Notes under the pieces: generated by a model | The model's database searches: none | What the model was told of the DNA's origin: nothing | The model's input: the letters and a program-made list of their open reading frames with translations, nothing else | Translations under genes and position numbers: made by a program | Shown: in pieces, positions 1 through 8,566 of the stretch | How positions within the stretch are numbered: position 1 is the first letter of the stretch | Layout: each line of letters begins with the position of its first letter | From: Pseudomonas sp. Bout1 | GTDB lineage: Bacteria; Pseudomonadota; Gammaproteobacteria; Pseudomonadales; Pseudomonadaceae | Reading direction: 5' to 3' | DNA length: 64,000 nucleotides | Assembly: GCF_034314165.1 (NCBI RefSeq) | Contig: NZ_JAVIWK010000001.1 | Span: 2,991,001 to 3,055,000 of the forward strand

Positions 1-45
1 GCCCTGGTATTCATGTACCGCAGCAACGCTCGTCGGGCTGACTGA
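1..45 (+). CDS. 3' end of an unidentified gene (partial)
   Basis: Fourteen sense codons from base 1 end at a TGA (43-45) and read ALVFMYRSNARRAD. The hydrophobic stretch followed by an Arg-rich end would suit the last helix and cytoplasmic tail of a membrane protein. The piece is too short to identify, and chance cannot be excluded. Confidence 0.3.
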   Translation, partial: ALVFMYRSNARRAD

Positions 46-137
46 CGGCGCTTTGAACCTTGCATCATTGCCTATAGTCATTGCTTGAGGTGCCGGCGTT
101 CGCCGCACTTGGACGACCATGAAAAAGGAGTCTGACC

Positions 138-308
138 ATGCAAGAGAAAACATGCGCCTGCCCCCACTGCAACTGCCAGTTGGGGAAAAACGCGGTGATG
201 AAGGACGGCAAGGGGTATTGCTGCCAAGGCTGCGCCGAGCATCATGCCCATGGTGAGCCTTGCGCTTCGGCGACCGGGTGTGAGTGTGCCAAGTCGGCCC
301 GCGGCTAA
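138..308 (+). CDS. bmtA: bacterial metallothionein, 56 aa
   Basis: Small cysteine-rich cytoplasmic protein that binds Zn, Cd or Cu in thiolate clusters. The 56 residues contain ten Cys (positions 6, 8, 11, 13, 28, 29, 32, 42, 48, 50) and four His (10, 35, 36, 38). The opening C-x-C-x-x-C-x-C and the central CCxxC followed by HHxH are the pattern of Pseudomonas and cyanobacterial BmtA/SmtA proteins. Start ATG 138 has AAAGGAG at 124-130. It is an isolated gene followed by a palindrome (324-343) that separates it from the convergent gene at 350-625. No clear metal-sensor operator was recognised upstream. Confidence 0.88.
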   Translation: MQEKTCACPHCNCQLGKNAVMKDGKGYCCQGCAEHHAHGEPCASATGCECAKSARG

Positions 309-323
309 CGCGGGCCTGATGGA

Positions 324-343
324 GGAGCGAGCAAGCTCGCTCC
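324..343. terminator. palindrome between convergent genes
   Basis: Nine-base arms GGAGCGAGC and GCTCGCTCC around AA form a perfect hairpin between the metallothionein gene and the convergent gene ending at 350. It has the look of a Pseudomonas repetitive palindrome and probably works as a bidirectional terminator. No long T-run follows. Confidence 0.5.
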
Positions 344-349
344 TGCCGT

Positions 350-625
350 TCATTGGGGTTCCAACTCCAGCCTGAGGCTGTGATCCGCCAACCGCTGTCG
401 GTCCCGAACCACGCCGCTGGTGCGCCGGCCCAACAACGCAAGCACTATTGTCTGCGCATCGTGAAGGTCCTCCGGCAACGGCTGGAACACCTGCAGCACC
501 CACCCTCCCGGCTGGCTGCGTGACAGGCTGACCTGGCACTGTGCATGCCTGGGTAGCGGGCCAAACAACGTGTCCCGTGTGTAGTCGATGTGCGCCTTTC
601 CGGTAACTGCATCGGTTTGATTCAC
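350..625 (-). CDS. hypothetical protein, 91 aa
   Basis: Unrecognised small soluble protein without signal peptide or membrane segment. The frame is open further upstream, but the GTG at 625 has a clear GGAG nine bases before it (AAAGGAGACGAAACAG then GTG), so that start is chosen. The N-terminus reads MNQTDAVTGKAHIDYTRD. It lies 17 bases downstream of, and co-directional with, the gene at 643-885, so the two probably form an operon. Both could be small accessory proteins restricted to Pseudomonas; the function is unknown. Confidence 0.55.
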   Translation of the reverse strand: MNQTDAVTGKAHIDYTRDTLFGPLPRHAQCQVSLSRSQPGGWVLQVFQPLPEDLHDAQTIVLALLGRRTSGVVRDRQRLADHSLRLELEPQ

Positions 626-642
626 CTGTTTCGTCTCCTTTA

Positions 643-885
643 TCAGGCTTGTGGGCGCGCATCCGAGCGGCGCCATTGCACATTTTCGATGCCGAATTTC
701 TCGGCCTGGGGCTGGCTCGTCTTCTTTACCTGCTCCCGGGCGAAACGGCCGATACGGCCCACGCCGGCGTCGCAGCTTGCCCAATGCCAGGCTTCGGCAG
801 TGTCGAGTTTTTCCAGACGGATGATGAAAGACTTGGGCTGGCCATGCAGCGTGTAGTCGATCACGAAAAGTTTTGCGTTAGTCAT
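643..885 (-). CDS. DUF6555-like small protein, 80 aa
   Basis: The 80-residue protein (MTNAKLFVIDYTLHGQ...) resembles short Pseudomonas proteins grouped as DUF6555, with the typical core AEAWHWASCDAGVGRI around residues 31-46. The function of that family is not known. An AAGGAGG lies 12 bases before the ATG at 885, a rather long spacing. It is the first gene of a probable two-gene unit with the gene at 350-625 and is divergent from the AraC regulator at 1003. Family assignment is from memory of the core motif. Confidence 0.6.
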   Translation of the reverse strand: MTNAKLFVIDYTLHGQPKSFIIRLEKLDTAEAWHWASCDAGVGRIGRFAREQVKKTSQPQAEKFGIENVQWRRSDARPQA

Positions 886-1002
886 GGATCCGTTAACCCT
901 CCTTGTGTCTTTAAGTGACCCTCTTGAAGCGGTAAAAATTCACTCGGATTAAGTGCCGCAGGTCTTATCATGGCGTTCCACCCTGAAACGATGTGCCTCT
1001 GA

Positions 1003-1767
1003 ATGGCCCTTGCCGCGCCCCCCGATCTCAGTGATCACGCCATCCCCGTGCAACCCTTGGCGCGCACCTACCCGCGCGGGTTGTACGTCGAGCCTCATCA
1101 GCACGATTGGGGCCAGTTGCTTTACGCCATGAGCGGCGTGATGTGGGTCGAGACGCCGCAGGAGGCGCTGGTGGTACCGCCACAGCGCGCCGTGTGGCTG
1201 CCACCGGGGGTCGAGCATGGGATTCGCGTGGTCTCGGACTTGCAGATGCGCAATATCTACCTGCGTCCGGCGCTGGCCGCGACCCTGGACAGCCAGGTTC
1301 AGGTGATCGAGGTGGGTGGGCTGCTGCGCGAGCTGATCGTGGCGTTGGTAGAGCAGGGCGACAGTGCTGACCAGACCTACTACGAGGCGGTGGTGGGCCT
1401 GGCCCTGCTGGAGCTGCAACGAGCCCGGCGTTCGTCTATCCGCATCGCCTTGCCCATGGGCGCCGATCGGCGCTTGACCAGTGCCTGCCAAGCGGTGATG
1501 GCGTCACCTTCCCTGGACATTCCCTTTGAACAGCACGCAGAAGCTGCGGGTGCCAGCGTGCGGACCCTGGCCCGGCTGTTCCAGAACAGCCTGGGCATGG
1601 GCTTTGCCGAATGGCGCCGCCAGGTGCAGTTGGCCACCGCCGTGGCCGAGTTGATCCAGGGCCAGTCGGTCAGTGCCATCGCGCGGTCGCTGGGTTATTC
1701 ACCGAGCAGTTTCAGCGACATGTTTCGCCGTGAACTGGGGATGGCGCCGTCGCAGTATCCTGTCTGA
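1003..1767 (+). CDS. AraC family transcriptional regulator with cupin sensor domain
   Basis: 254-residue regulator. The N-terminal half (about 15-95) has cupin signatures (EPHQHDWGQLLYA; WLPPGVEHGI) for ligand sensing. The C-terminal 95 residues carry two helix-turn-helix motifs of the AraC/XylS type, including SVSAIARSLGYSPSSFSDMFRRELG. Such short cupin-AraC proteins often control one neighbouring transporter or oxidoreductase gene. Here the downstream candidates are the XapX gene (1857) and the MDR oxidoreductase (2061), both co-directional. The effector cannot be told from sequence. An alternative ATG at 968 is out of frame, so 1003 is used, although its ribosome-binding site is weak. Confidence 0.85.
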   Translation: MALAAPPDLSDHAIPVQPLARTYPRGLYVEPHQHDWGQLLYAMSGVMWVETPQEALVVPPQRAVWLPPGVEHGIRVVSDLQMRNIYLRPALAATLDSQVQVIEVGGLLRELIVALVEQGDSADQTYYEAVVGLALLELQRARRSSIRIALPMGADRRLTSACQAVMASPSLDIPFEQHAEAAGASVRTLARLFQNSLGMGFAEWRRQVQLATAVAELIQGQSVSAIARSLGYSPSSFSDMFRRELGMAPSQYPV

Positions 1768-1856
1768 GGCTTGGCCGAAATCCTGAAGCACTTGGCCGAT
1801 GCTTCGGATTTGAGCCCCCTACACTGACCGCATCAACCCCTGCTGCGGAGCGTTCC

Positions 1857-2030
1857 ATGAATTACCTGATTTCCTTGGCCATCGGCCTGTTGGTCGGCGT
1901 GATTTACGGTGCCCTGGATTTTCGCTCACCCGCGCCACCCGCCATCGCCCTGGTAGGGCTGATGGGCATGTTGTTGGGCGAGAAACTCTGGCCCATGGGC
2001 CGGCAGTTGATCAGCACCTGGTTGTCCTGA
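1857..2030 (+). CDS. XapX domain protein (DUF1427), 57 aa
   Basis: Tiny membrane protein with two hydrophobic segments (about residues 3-20 and 28-43) joined by a short loop with PAPP. The pattern MNYLISLAIGLLVGVIYG, then PAPPAIALVGLMGMLLGE, fits XapX proteins, usually 55-60 residues, whose role is unknown but which often sit beside redox or xanthosine-related genes. Start ATG 1857 has GCGGAGCG at 1845-1852. It lies between the AraC regulator and the oxidoreductase, 30 bases before the latter, so the two may be co-transcribed. Confidence 0.75.
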   Translation: MNYLISLAIGLLVGVIYGALDFRSPAPPAIALVGLMGMLLGEKLWPMGRQLISTWLS

Positions 2031-2060
2031 AACCCTTTTTAACCTCGATGGATGTTGGCC

Positions 2061-3020
2061 ATGAAAGCACTGCAATTTTCCGCCACCGGCGATCTTTCCG
2101 CCCTTGCTTACGTTGACGTTGCCACCCCGGTGCCGGCAGCCGGCGAAGTCCTGGTGCACGTCAAGGCCGCCGGGCTGAACCCCAGCGATGTGAAGAACGT
2201 GCTCGGGCGCTTTCCCTACACCACGTTACCGCGCATTCCCGGGCGTGATTTTGCCGGGGTGGTGCTGGAGGGGCCGCAGGACCTGGTAGGCCAGGAAGTC
2301 TGGGGCACCGGCCGCGACCTGGGCTTTTTCGCTGACGGTTCCCACGCCCAGTACCTCACCGTGTCGGCCAAGGGCGTGGCCCACAAGCCCAGCCATTTGA
2401 GCTTTGCCCAGGCCGCCAGCCTCGGCGTGCCTTACACCACGGCCTGGGATGCGCTTGAGCGCAGCGGTGTCGGCAAAGGCACGCGTTTGCTGGTGATTGG
2501 TGCCAATGGGGCGGTAGGCAGCGCGGCACTGGCCCTGGCGAAAATTCGGGGCGCCCAGGTGCTCGGGGCGGTGCGGCGCCCGGAACAGGTCGAGGCGTTG
2601 CGCGAGCAGGGTTTCGAGGGGCTTTTACTCGGTCAGCCCGACGCGTTGGGAGGGCAGGTCAACGCCCTGTTCGGTACGGGCGCTGACGTGATTTTTGACA
2701 CCACCGGCTTCTGGCTACCGGCTGCCGTGGCGGCGCTCGCGCCGTTTGGCCGTATCGCGATCATCGCCGCGCCGGTGGACGGGCACGTGCAACTGCCAGC
2801 CCTGGCGTTGTACCGCAAGGGTGGGTCGGTGGTGGGGATCAATTCATTGCTCTACAACTGCGAACAGTGCGCCGTGATGCTGGAGCAATTCGGGCGGTTC
2901 TTTGACGAGGATTTGTTACCGTTGCCGAGCGGCTTGCGGGAAGTATCGCTGGCAGACGGTGTGCAGTGCTTTGAGGAAGTGAACCAGGGCAGTGCAGACA
3001 AGATTATCTTCCTGCCCTGA
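2061..3020 (+). CDS. zinc-independent MDR oxidoreductase (quinone oxidoreductase-like)
   Basis: 319-residue medium-chain dehydrogenase/reductase, probably an NADPH-dependent quinone or enone reductase in the cytoplasm. The GroES-like half has KAAGLNPSDVKNVLG (residues 37-51) and PRIPGRDFAGVV. The Rossmann motif LVIGANGAVGSAA lies near 145-157. The catalytic-zinc Cys/His ligands of alcohol dehydrogenases are absent, as usual for quinone reductases. An earlier in-frame ATG exists at 2052, but GGATG just before 2061 and the typical MKAL start favour 2061. It is followed by a REP palindrome and the convergent nucleoside gene. Confidence 0.85.
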   Translation: MKALQFSATGDLSALAYVDVATPVPAAGEVLVHVKAAGLNPSDVKNVLGRFPYTTLPRIPGRDFAGVVLEGPQDLVGQEVWGTGRDLGFFADGSHAQYLTVSAKGVAHKPSHLSFAQAASLGVPYTTAWDALERSGVGKGTRLLVIGANGAVGSAALALAKIRGAQVLGAVRRPEQVEALREQGFEGLLLGQPDALGGQVNALFGTGADVIFDTTGFWLPAAVAALAPFGRIAIIAAPVDGHVQLPALALYRKGGSVVGINSLLYNCEQCAVMLEQFGRFFDEDLLPLPSGLREVSLADGVQCFEEVNQGSADKIIFLP

Positions 3021-3030
3021 CCCGGTCATT

Positions 3031-3049
3031 GTGGGAGCCCGGCTCCCAC
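3031..3049. repeat. REP-type palindrome
   Basis: GTGGGAGCC and GGCTCCCAC around one base, lying between two convergent genes (stops at 3020 and 3063). It is a short form of the REP palindrome found repeatedly in this window and probably acts as a bidirectional terminator. Confidence 0.6.
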
Positions 3050-3062
3050 ATTTGATGTTTGT

Positions 3063-4100
3063 TCAGGCCTCTGGAACGCCTATCTCCCACGCCGACCAGT
3101 TCTTCAGAATCGCCTGCACCAGCGGGTTGCCGGTGCGGTACAGGTTCTCCAGCGCTGGCACAAAACCACCCTGGTCTGCGTACTTCAACAGGTTGTCTAC
3201 TTCGCTATAACCCGGGTACGGCCGATCAAAGTCGGAACCGGCCCGCACCACCGCCAAACGCTTGATATCCACCAACCCTTCACGGCTGGCCCGCAGCAAC
3301 GCTTCATAGGTGGAGTTGTCTTCCTGCTGGGTGGTGCAGTACACGCCTTTATTATCCGTCAGCAACTTGGTCCAGACTTCGGCGCGTTCACTCAGGCGCG
3401 TCCCGGAGAACCAGGTATTGCCCGCCAGGGTGTCGCACTGGGTAACCTGCGGTGGCTGGTTGGCCGGAGCGTACGGGTAGTGTTTGCGCCAGGCCGTGGA
3501 CTCCTTGCTTTCAGTGAGCTCGACTTTTTGCGACAGCGCAAACGCCTTGGCTTGCAGCTTGGGGTTGAGCTCGAACACTTCGGTCTTGTAGTCCAGCGGC
3601 GGCTTTTCGTTTGGCCCCTTGGTGTTGATGCCGATATAGCCGGTCGGCCAATCTTTCGGTGCATCGCGCGAATCCAGCTCCCACTGGGTGCCGAACTCCA
3701 CCAGGTAATGTGCCCACGCGGCGGTGCCGATGGTGCCGTGGTGTGGGTTGATCCCGGCAATACCGGCGATCAGGAAGTAGCTCTGACGCAGGTCGAACTT
3801 GGGCGACAGCGCCAGTGCCAGGGTCGAGGCGGCGGCGTTGGTCTGGCCCATGCCGGTGACCAGCAGGCACACGTCCTGGGTGTTACAGCGAATCACCGGG
3901 TACTCGGCCGACAGGCCAGGCACGCGTACTTCCTGCTTGAGCTGCAGGCGATCGATCCAGTTTTGCGCCTCGGGGGCGAACATGGTGATCAGCATTACCT
4001 TGGGCTTGATCGGGGTGGCTTCGCTGGCCAGTACTACCTGTGGCAACAGCGCGCCGACGGCCAGGCCGATGGCGATTGAGAGGCGGGTAAAGGTCTTCAT
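3063..4100 (-). CDS. purine nucleoside permease-like protein (NUP family)
   Basis: 345 residues with a signal peptide (MKTFTRLSIAIGLAVGALL...VLA, cleaved near 25) and a nucleoside-phosphorylase-like fold, as in the NUP family first described as a purine nucleoside permease of Candida. Recognisable pieces are KVMLITMFAPEAQNW, LLVTGMGQTNAAAS and AGIAGINPHHGTIG. A periplasmic or outer-membrane-associated role in nucleoside uptake or binding is likely; transport activity in bacteria is not established here. It lies 20 bases downstream of the Tsx-like channel gene, so outer-membrane entry and periplasmic handling of nucleosides are probably co-expressed. The start is supported by AAGGAGC just upstream. 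Confidence 0.82.
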   Translation of the reverse strand: MKTFTRLSIAIGLAVGALLPQVVLASEATPIKPKVMLITMFAPEAQNWIDRLQLKQEVRVPGLSAEYPVIRCNTQDVCLLVTGMGQTNAAASTLALALSPKFDLRQSYFLIAGIAGINPHHGTIGTAAWAHYLVEFGTQWELDSRDAPKDWPTGYIGINTKGPNEKPPLDYKTEVFELNPKLQAKAFALSQKVELTESKESTAWRKHYPYAPANQPPQVTQCDTLAGNTWFSGTRLSERAEVWTKLLTDNKGVYCTTQQEDNSTYEALLRASREGLVDIKRLAVVRAGSDFDRPYPGYSEVDNLLKYADQGGFVPALENLYRTGNPLVQAILKNWSAWEIGVPEA

Positions 4101-4120
4101 CTATTGCTCCTTGTTCACAC

Positions 4121-5077
4121 TCAGAATTGATAGCCCACACCGGCGTAGTAACCCCAGCCGTTGGAGCGGGCGCGGAAATCACCGTCGCCAAAGTTCAGCT
4201 CGCTGCCGTCTTCCCAGTTGCCGCCGTTATGGAAGTAGCGACCTACCAGGGTGAAACGCAGATGAGTGAACGAATACAACAACACGTTTGTTGCAACCAG
4301 GGAGTTGGCAGTGCGTGCGGGGTTGTCTTTGTGCAGATCCGAGCCGAAATCGTAGTTGGTGAAGCCGATGTAGGTCAGCGATGCACCATTGTCGAAGCTG
4401 CCGATGGGTACGATGTACTTCATCTGCGCCCGGTAGCCGTCCCATGAATATTCGTTGCTGGCGCCGTAGTTTTCCCACTGGTAACGGCCATAGAAGTTGG
4501 CCGACAGGTTGACCCGCGAGTGGGTCTCGATGTCGGTGCCCAGGCCGCTGTACAAGGTGTTGGCACGGTTGGCCTTGTTGCTGCCGTGGTCGTAGATCCA
4601 GTCAAACGCCACGTACCATTCCTTGAACGGCCCGATGGCCAGGCTGCGGCCCGCGAGGTAGTCGATGGAGATACGTGGCTCGTGCTCCATGAATACCGGG
4701 GAACCGTGGTCCCAGGCGCCTTTGTCATTGCTGTTGCCGATGCCGAAGATCTTTGGGATGTCGACGTAGCCATACAGTTCGAACGGGCCTTTGCGGCCAA
4801 AGTATTCGTACTCCAGGTAAACGTCATCGGCGGGTTTGGGCCCAAAGCTGATGTCTTTGCTGCCGATGACCGTCAGGTCCTGGTTGAACCAGTCCGACAG
4901 GTACACGCCTTTTTTCGAGGGGCTGGCCTCCGGGGCCAGGGTTTCGCCCTGTGCTGAGTCATCGGCAGGCTTTTGCTGCGCCAAAATGGGTGCGCTGAGT
5001 ACTCCCGTAACGGCAGCCAGTAGCAGGGAAACAGCAAAAGGAGTAGCCGACGCAGGTCGTCTGGAAGTGGGGTGCAT
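4121..5077 (-). CDS. Tsx-like nucleoside-specific outer-membrane channel
   Basis: 318-residue beta-barrel protein. An N-terminal signal peptide (about 1-36, hydrophobic FAVSLLLAAVTGVLSAPILA) is followed by the Tsx-type start of the mature protein (SDWFNQDLTVIGSK) and aromatic-rich alternating strands that end in GYYAGVGYQF, a typical outer-membrane C-terminal Phe. The family forms narrow channels for nucleosides. The frame is open to 5155, but AGGGA seven bases before the ATG at 5077 fixes the start. It pairs with the NUP gene immediately downstream, suggesting a nucleoside scavenging operon. Confidence 0.85.
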   Translation of the reverse strand: MHPTSRRPASATPFAVSLLLAAVTGVLSAPILAQQKPADDSAQGETLAPEASPSKKGVYLSDWFNQDLTVIGSKDISFGPKPADDVYLEYEYFGRKGPFELYGYVDIPKIFGIGNSNDKGAWDHGSPVFMEHEPRISIDYLAGRSLAIGPFKEWYVAFDWIYDHGSNKANRANTLYSGLGTDIETHSRVNLSANFYGRYQWENYGASNEYSWDGYRAQMKYIVPIGSFDNGASLTYIGFTNYDFGSDLHKDNPARTANSLVATNVLLYSFTHLRFTLVGRYFHNGGNWEDGSELNFGDGDFRARSNGWGYYAGVGYQF

Positions 5078-5232
5078 TGAAAATCCCTGTTCGTACGCGG
5101 TTGTGGCCCGATTCTTCGGGTTGAGGTGAACTTGGCTGCCAAGTTCGTTCCGCAAACGTTTGCACAGGTTGTACCAATTTGTGTCAATTGCATGAAGGAA
5201 TTAAGAAAAGTGGGAAATAGTCGGCCTTTTGG

Positions 5233-6183
5233 TCAGAAATGTGCCTTGGTAAACGGCAGCGCCTGATCACCGTTGCGGTTGAACAGGTAGGTGGCCGTTT
5301 CCCTGCGATATTCGCTGGGCGTCTGGTTCATCTCGATGCGAAAGTGCCGGTTGAAGTTGGAGAGGTTGGCGTAACCCACTTCAAAGCAGATATCGGCCAC
5401 CGACCTCTCGCTTTGCAATAACAGGCGACAGGCACGCTGCACCCGGAACTTGCGCATCAGGTCGATAAAACCGTGGCCGGTGACGCGCTTGAAGAACCGC
5501 GAGAAGCCCGGTTCGCTCATGTCCAGGCGTTGCGCGATGACCGACAGGCGCAGGTCGCCGGTCAACTCGGTCATCAGGTAATCGAAAGCCTTGTGGATGC
5601 GCTCCGAGCTGCGGGCATCCAGGGTTGGCGTATAGCAGGCGCTGGCCAAACAGTGGGCTTGCCCGGTGGGCGCCTGCATCAAAGTGTGCAGCAATTGTAT
5701 GAACAGCATCAGGCGCGCCAGCCCTTGGGCGGGGCCGATGGATTCCAGCAGTTGCGCGGCCTTCAGTGCGGTCTCGCCGGTGAATTCCAGGCCGCGCCGG
5801 GCCCGGTCAAACAGGCTTTGCAGGTCGCCCAACTCGGGAAGCGTGCTGCGCAGGGCCAGCAACGCGGCGCCGTCGAACTGCAACACCACATCACGCCCCG
5901 TCAGGTATTCCCCCGGGGCCAGGTCGCCGATCCAGTCGTGGGGCAGGTCGGGGCCGATCAATGCGACATGGCCGGCACCAAACGCACCGATATAGTCGCC
6001 CGCCACCAGCTTGCCGCTGCCCTTGCGGATCAAGTGGATCTCGAATTCGGGGTGATGGTTCCAGCGGGCCAGCTCGAACGGGTAGTCATGTTCGTACCAG
6101 CGAAAGCCATGTTCGGGCTCGGCCAGGATCACCTCCAGCTCGGCGGGGCGTTGCTCGAAAAGGGCGGAGCGGCTTGCTGGCAT
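5233..6183 (-). CDS. AraC family regulator, MtlR-like
   Basis: 316-residue activator. The cupin-like N-terminus (ARWNHHPEFEIHLIRKGSGK, about 39-58, then GPDLPHDWIGDL) closely recalls MtlR, the mannitol-operon activator of P. fluorescens. The C-terminal third (about 205-300) has two AraC HTH motifs, LSVIAQRLDMSEPGFSRFFK and VADICFEVGYANLSNFNRHF. It is divergent from the polyol-type genes starting at 6399 and separated from them by 215 bases that hold a 14-bp inverted repeat, so it most likely controls them. The inducer is inferred to be a polyol such as sorbitol or arabitol. Confidence 0.85.
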   Translation of the reverse strand: MPASRSALFEQRPAELEVILAEPEHGFRWYEHDYPFELARWNHHPEFEIHLIRKGSGKLVAGDYIGAFGAGHVALIGPDLPHDWIGDLAPGEYLTGRDVVLQFDGAALLALRSTLPELGDLQSLFDRARRGLEFTGETALKAAQLLESIGPAQGLARLMLFIQLLHTLMQAPTGQAHCLASACYTPTLDARSSERIHKAFDYLMTELTGDLRLSVIAQRLDMSEPGFSRFFKRVTGHGFIDLMRKFRVQRACRLLLQSERSVADICFEVGYANLSNFNRHFRIEMNQTPSEYRRETATYLFNRNGDQALPFTKAHF

Positions 6184-6266
6184 GGGCGTGGCCCTTCTGG
6201 GCTTTTTGGAATGGGACCAAAATACGCCTTTTGCCCAAGCCGCCGCTACCCGGGATTTTGCTTGCC

Positions 6267-6313
6267 ACTGATACTTTTTTGATTCCGGGCGGCGCAGTTA
6301 AAAAAGTATCAGT
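6267..6313. promoter_or_regulatory. 14-bp perfect inverted repeat in divergent AraC/binding-protein promoter region
   Basis: Left arm ACTGATACTTTTTT (6267-6280) and right arm AAAAAAGTATCAGT (6300-6313) are exact reverse complements separated by 19 bases. They sit between the divergent AraC gene (start 6183) and the binding-protein gene (start 6399). A likely operator, probably for the AraC regulator; a transcript hairpin is the alternative. A half-site with similar sequence (CCACTAATACTTCCTGATCC) recurs at 9316-9335. Confidence 0.55.
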
Positions 6314-6398
6314 CGAGCATTCGTCATGCGTTTGTCCGGCATCGGCCAAGCTGCTGTAATCGGACAGTCAACTACAAAAACAATAAGTGGAAACCGCC

Positions 6399-7709
6399 AT
6401 GTTCAAGATTCCGAAAGCGCTGTTCCTGCTCTGCGGCCTCACGCTGGCGATCGGTGCCCATGCGGCCGAAACCGTGACCATCGCCACGGTCAACAACAGC
6501 GACATGATCCGCATGCAACGCCTGTCCAAAGTGTTCGAGGGGCAGCACCCCGAGGTGAAGCTCAATTGGGTGGTGCTTGAAGAAAACGTCCTGCGCCAGC
6601 GCCTCACCACCGACATTGCCACCCAGGGCGGCCAGTTCGACGTGCTGACCATCGGCACCTACGAAACCCCGTTGTGGGGCGCCAAGCACTGGCTGGAGCC
6701 GATCACGCCACTGCCCGCCGACTACGATGTGGACGACATTTTCCCCGCCGTGCGCCAGGGCTTGTCGGTGAACAATACCCTCTACGCCTTGCCGTTCTAT
6801 GGCGAAAGCACCGTGACCTATTACCGCACCGACCTGTTCAAACAGGCCGGCCTGACGATGCCCGATCACCCGACCTGGACTCAGTTGGGTGAGTTCGCCG
6901 CCAAGCTTAACCAACCCGCCAAGGACCAATACGGCATGTGCCTGCGGGGCAAGGCCGGCTGGGGTGAAAACATCGCGCTGCTGAGTACCATGGCCAACGC
7001 TTTTGGTGCGCGCTGGTTTGACGAGCAATGGAAGCCCGAGCTGACCAGTCCCGAGTGGACAGCAGCAGCGAACTTCTACGTCAACACCCTGAAGAACTAC
7101 GGCCCGCCGGGCGTCTCCAGCAACGGTTTCAACGAAACCCTGGCGCTGTTCAACAGCGGCAAATGCGCGATCTGGGTTGACGCCAGCGTCGCCGGCTCGT
7201 TCACCACCGACAAAACCCAAAGCAAAGTGGCCGACAGCGTGGGCTTTGCCGCCGCACCCACCGAGGTTACCGATAAGGGTTCGTCGTGGCTGTACGCCTG
7301 GTCCCTCGCGATCCCGGCGACCTCCAAGCACAAGGACGCCGCCAAAGCCTTCATCACCTGGGCCACCTCCAAGGAATATATCCAGTTGGTGGCGGACAAG
7401 GACGGCATCACCAACGTGCCGCCGGGTACGCGCCAGTCCACCTACAACGCGGCGTACCTTGGCGCAGCGCCGTTCGCCAAGGTGACCCTGCAGATGATGC
7501 AGCACGCCGACCCCGCGCACCCGTCGGCCAAACCCGTGCCGTACGTGGGCATTCAATACGTGACGATTCCCGAGTTCCAGGCCATCGGCACCTCGGTGGG
7601 CAAGCTGTTTTCGGCGGCGCTGACTGGCGGTATGACGGTTGATAAAGCACTGGCAGAGGCGCAGTCCACCACGATGCGCGAAATGAAACGCGCCGGCTAC
7701 CCGAAATAA
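6399..7709 (+). CDS. sugar/polyol ABC transporter substrate-binding protein (family 1)
   Basis: 436-residue periplasmic binding protein with a signal peptide (MFKIPKALFLLCGLTLAIGAHA, cleavage near 22) and family-1 features: AETVTIATVNNSDM at the mature start, then YALPFYGESTVTYYRTDLF and SWLYAWSLAIPATSKHKDAA. The nearest remembered relatives are MtlE-type polyol-binding proteins. GTGGA lies 7-11 bases before ATG 6399. It is followed at once by a sorbitol-dehydrogenase-like SDR and a nicotinamidase. No permease or ATPase genes accompany it, so it must share a membrane partner encoded elsewhere or be a leftover. Confidence 0.85.
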   Translation: MFKIPKALFLLCGLTLAIGAHAAETVTIATVNNSDMIRMQRLSKVFEGQHPEVKLNWVVLEENVLRQRLTTDIATQGGQFDVLTIGTYETPLWGAKHWLEPITPLPADYDVDDIFPAVRQGLSVNNTLYALPFYGESTVTYYRTDLFKQAGLTMPDHPTWTQLGEFAAKLNQPAKDQYGMCLRGKAGWGENIALLSTMANAFGARWFDEQWKPELTSPEWTAAANFYVNTLKNYGPPGVSSNGFNETLALFNSGKCAIWVDASVAGSFTTDKTQSKVADSVGFAAAPTEVTDKGSSWLYAWSLAIPATSKHKDAAKAFITWATSKEYIQLVADKDGITNVPPGTRQSTYNAAYLGAAPFAKVTLQMMQHADPAHPSAKPVPYVGIQYVTIPEFQAIGTSVGKLFSAALTGGMTVDKALAEAQSTTMREMKRAGYPK

Positions 7710-7731
7710 TCAACTTAGGGGCACTACATTC

Positions 7732-8505
7732 ATGAAACGACTGGAAGGTAAAAGCGCATTGGTCACCGGCAGCGCCCGGGGCATTGGCCGGGCATTCGCC
7801 CAGGCCTATATCAACGAAGGCGCGACCGTCGCCATTGCCGACATCAACCTGGAGCGGGCTCGGGCCACCGCCACCGAGCTGGGCCCGCAGGCCTACGCGG
7901 TAGCGATGGACGTCACCGACCAGGCCTCCATCGACGCCGCGATTGCCGCCGTGGTAGCGCAGGCCGGCAAGCTCGACATCCTAATCAACAACGCCGCCTT
8001 GTTCGACCTGGCACCCATCACCGACATCACCCGCGATAGCTTCGACCGGCTGTTCTCGATCAACGTCGCCGGTACGCTGTTCACCTTGCAGGCGGCTGCC
8101 CGGCAGATGATCAAACAGGGCCATGGCGGCAAGATCATCAACATGGCCAGCCAGGCCGGCCGCCGGGGCGAGGCGCTGGTGGCGGTGTACTGCGCGACCA
8201 AGGCGGCGGTGATCAGCCTTACGCAGTCGGCGGGCCTGAATCTGATCAAGCAGGGGATCAACGTGAATGCCATCGCGCCGGGTGTGGTGGACGGTGAGCA
8301 TTGGGACGGGGTAGACGCAATGTTCGCCCGGCATGAAGGGCTGCCGCTGGGCGAGAAGAAAAAGCGCGTGGGGGGCGAGGTGCCTTACGGGCGCATGGGG
8401 ACAGCGGAAGACCTCACCGGGATGGCGGTTTTCCTTGCTTCAAAAGAAGCCGACTACGTAGTGGCCCAGACCTACAACGTCGACGGCGGCAACTGGATGA
8501 ACTGA
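7732..8505 (+). CDS. SDR family sorbitol (L-iditol 2-) dehydrogenase-like protein
   Basis: 257-residue NAD-dependent short-chain dehydrogenase. The cofactor motif TGSARGIGR is at 13-21, NNAALFD near 86 in place of NNAG, and the catalytic YCATK near 156. Length and sequence resemble bacterial sorbitol/galactitol dehydrogenases of the SmoS type, which oxidise a polyol to a ketose. It lies 22 bases after the binding-protein gene, pointing to catabolism of the polyol that protein captures. The exact polyol is inferred only. Confidence 0.82.
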   Translation: MKRLEGKSALVTGSARGIGRAFAQAYINEGATVAIADINLERARATATELGPQAYAVAMDVTDQASIDAAIAAVVAQAGKLDILINNAALFDLAPITDITRDSFDRLFSINVAGTLFTLQAAARQMIKQGHGGKIINMASQAGRRGEALVAVYCATKAAVISLTQSAGLNLIKQGINVNAIAPGVVDGEHWDGVDAMFARHEGLPLGEKKKRVGGEVPYGRMGTAEDLTGMAVFLASKEADYVVAQTYNVDGGNWMN

Positions 8506-8566
8506 CGGCACTTGCTCCTGTGGCCGGCCCTGTGCTTTTGTGCACATGCCAGAGGAGAACGCCAAA

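Noticed and set aside
78-683. 201-aa minus-strand frame across the metallothionein gene
   Set aside because: Shadow of two better-supported genes; no start signal and no family-like sequence.
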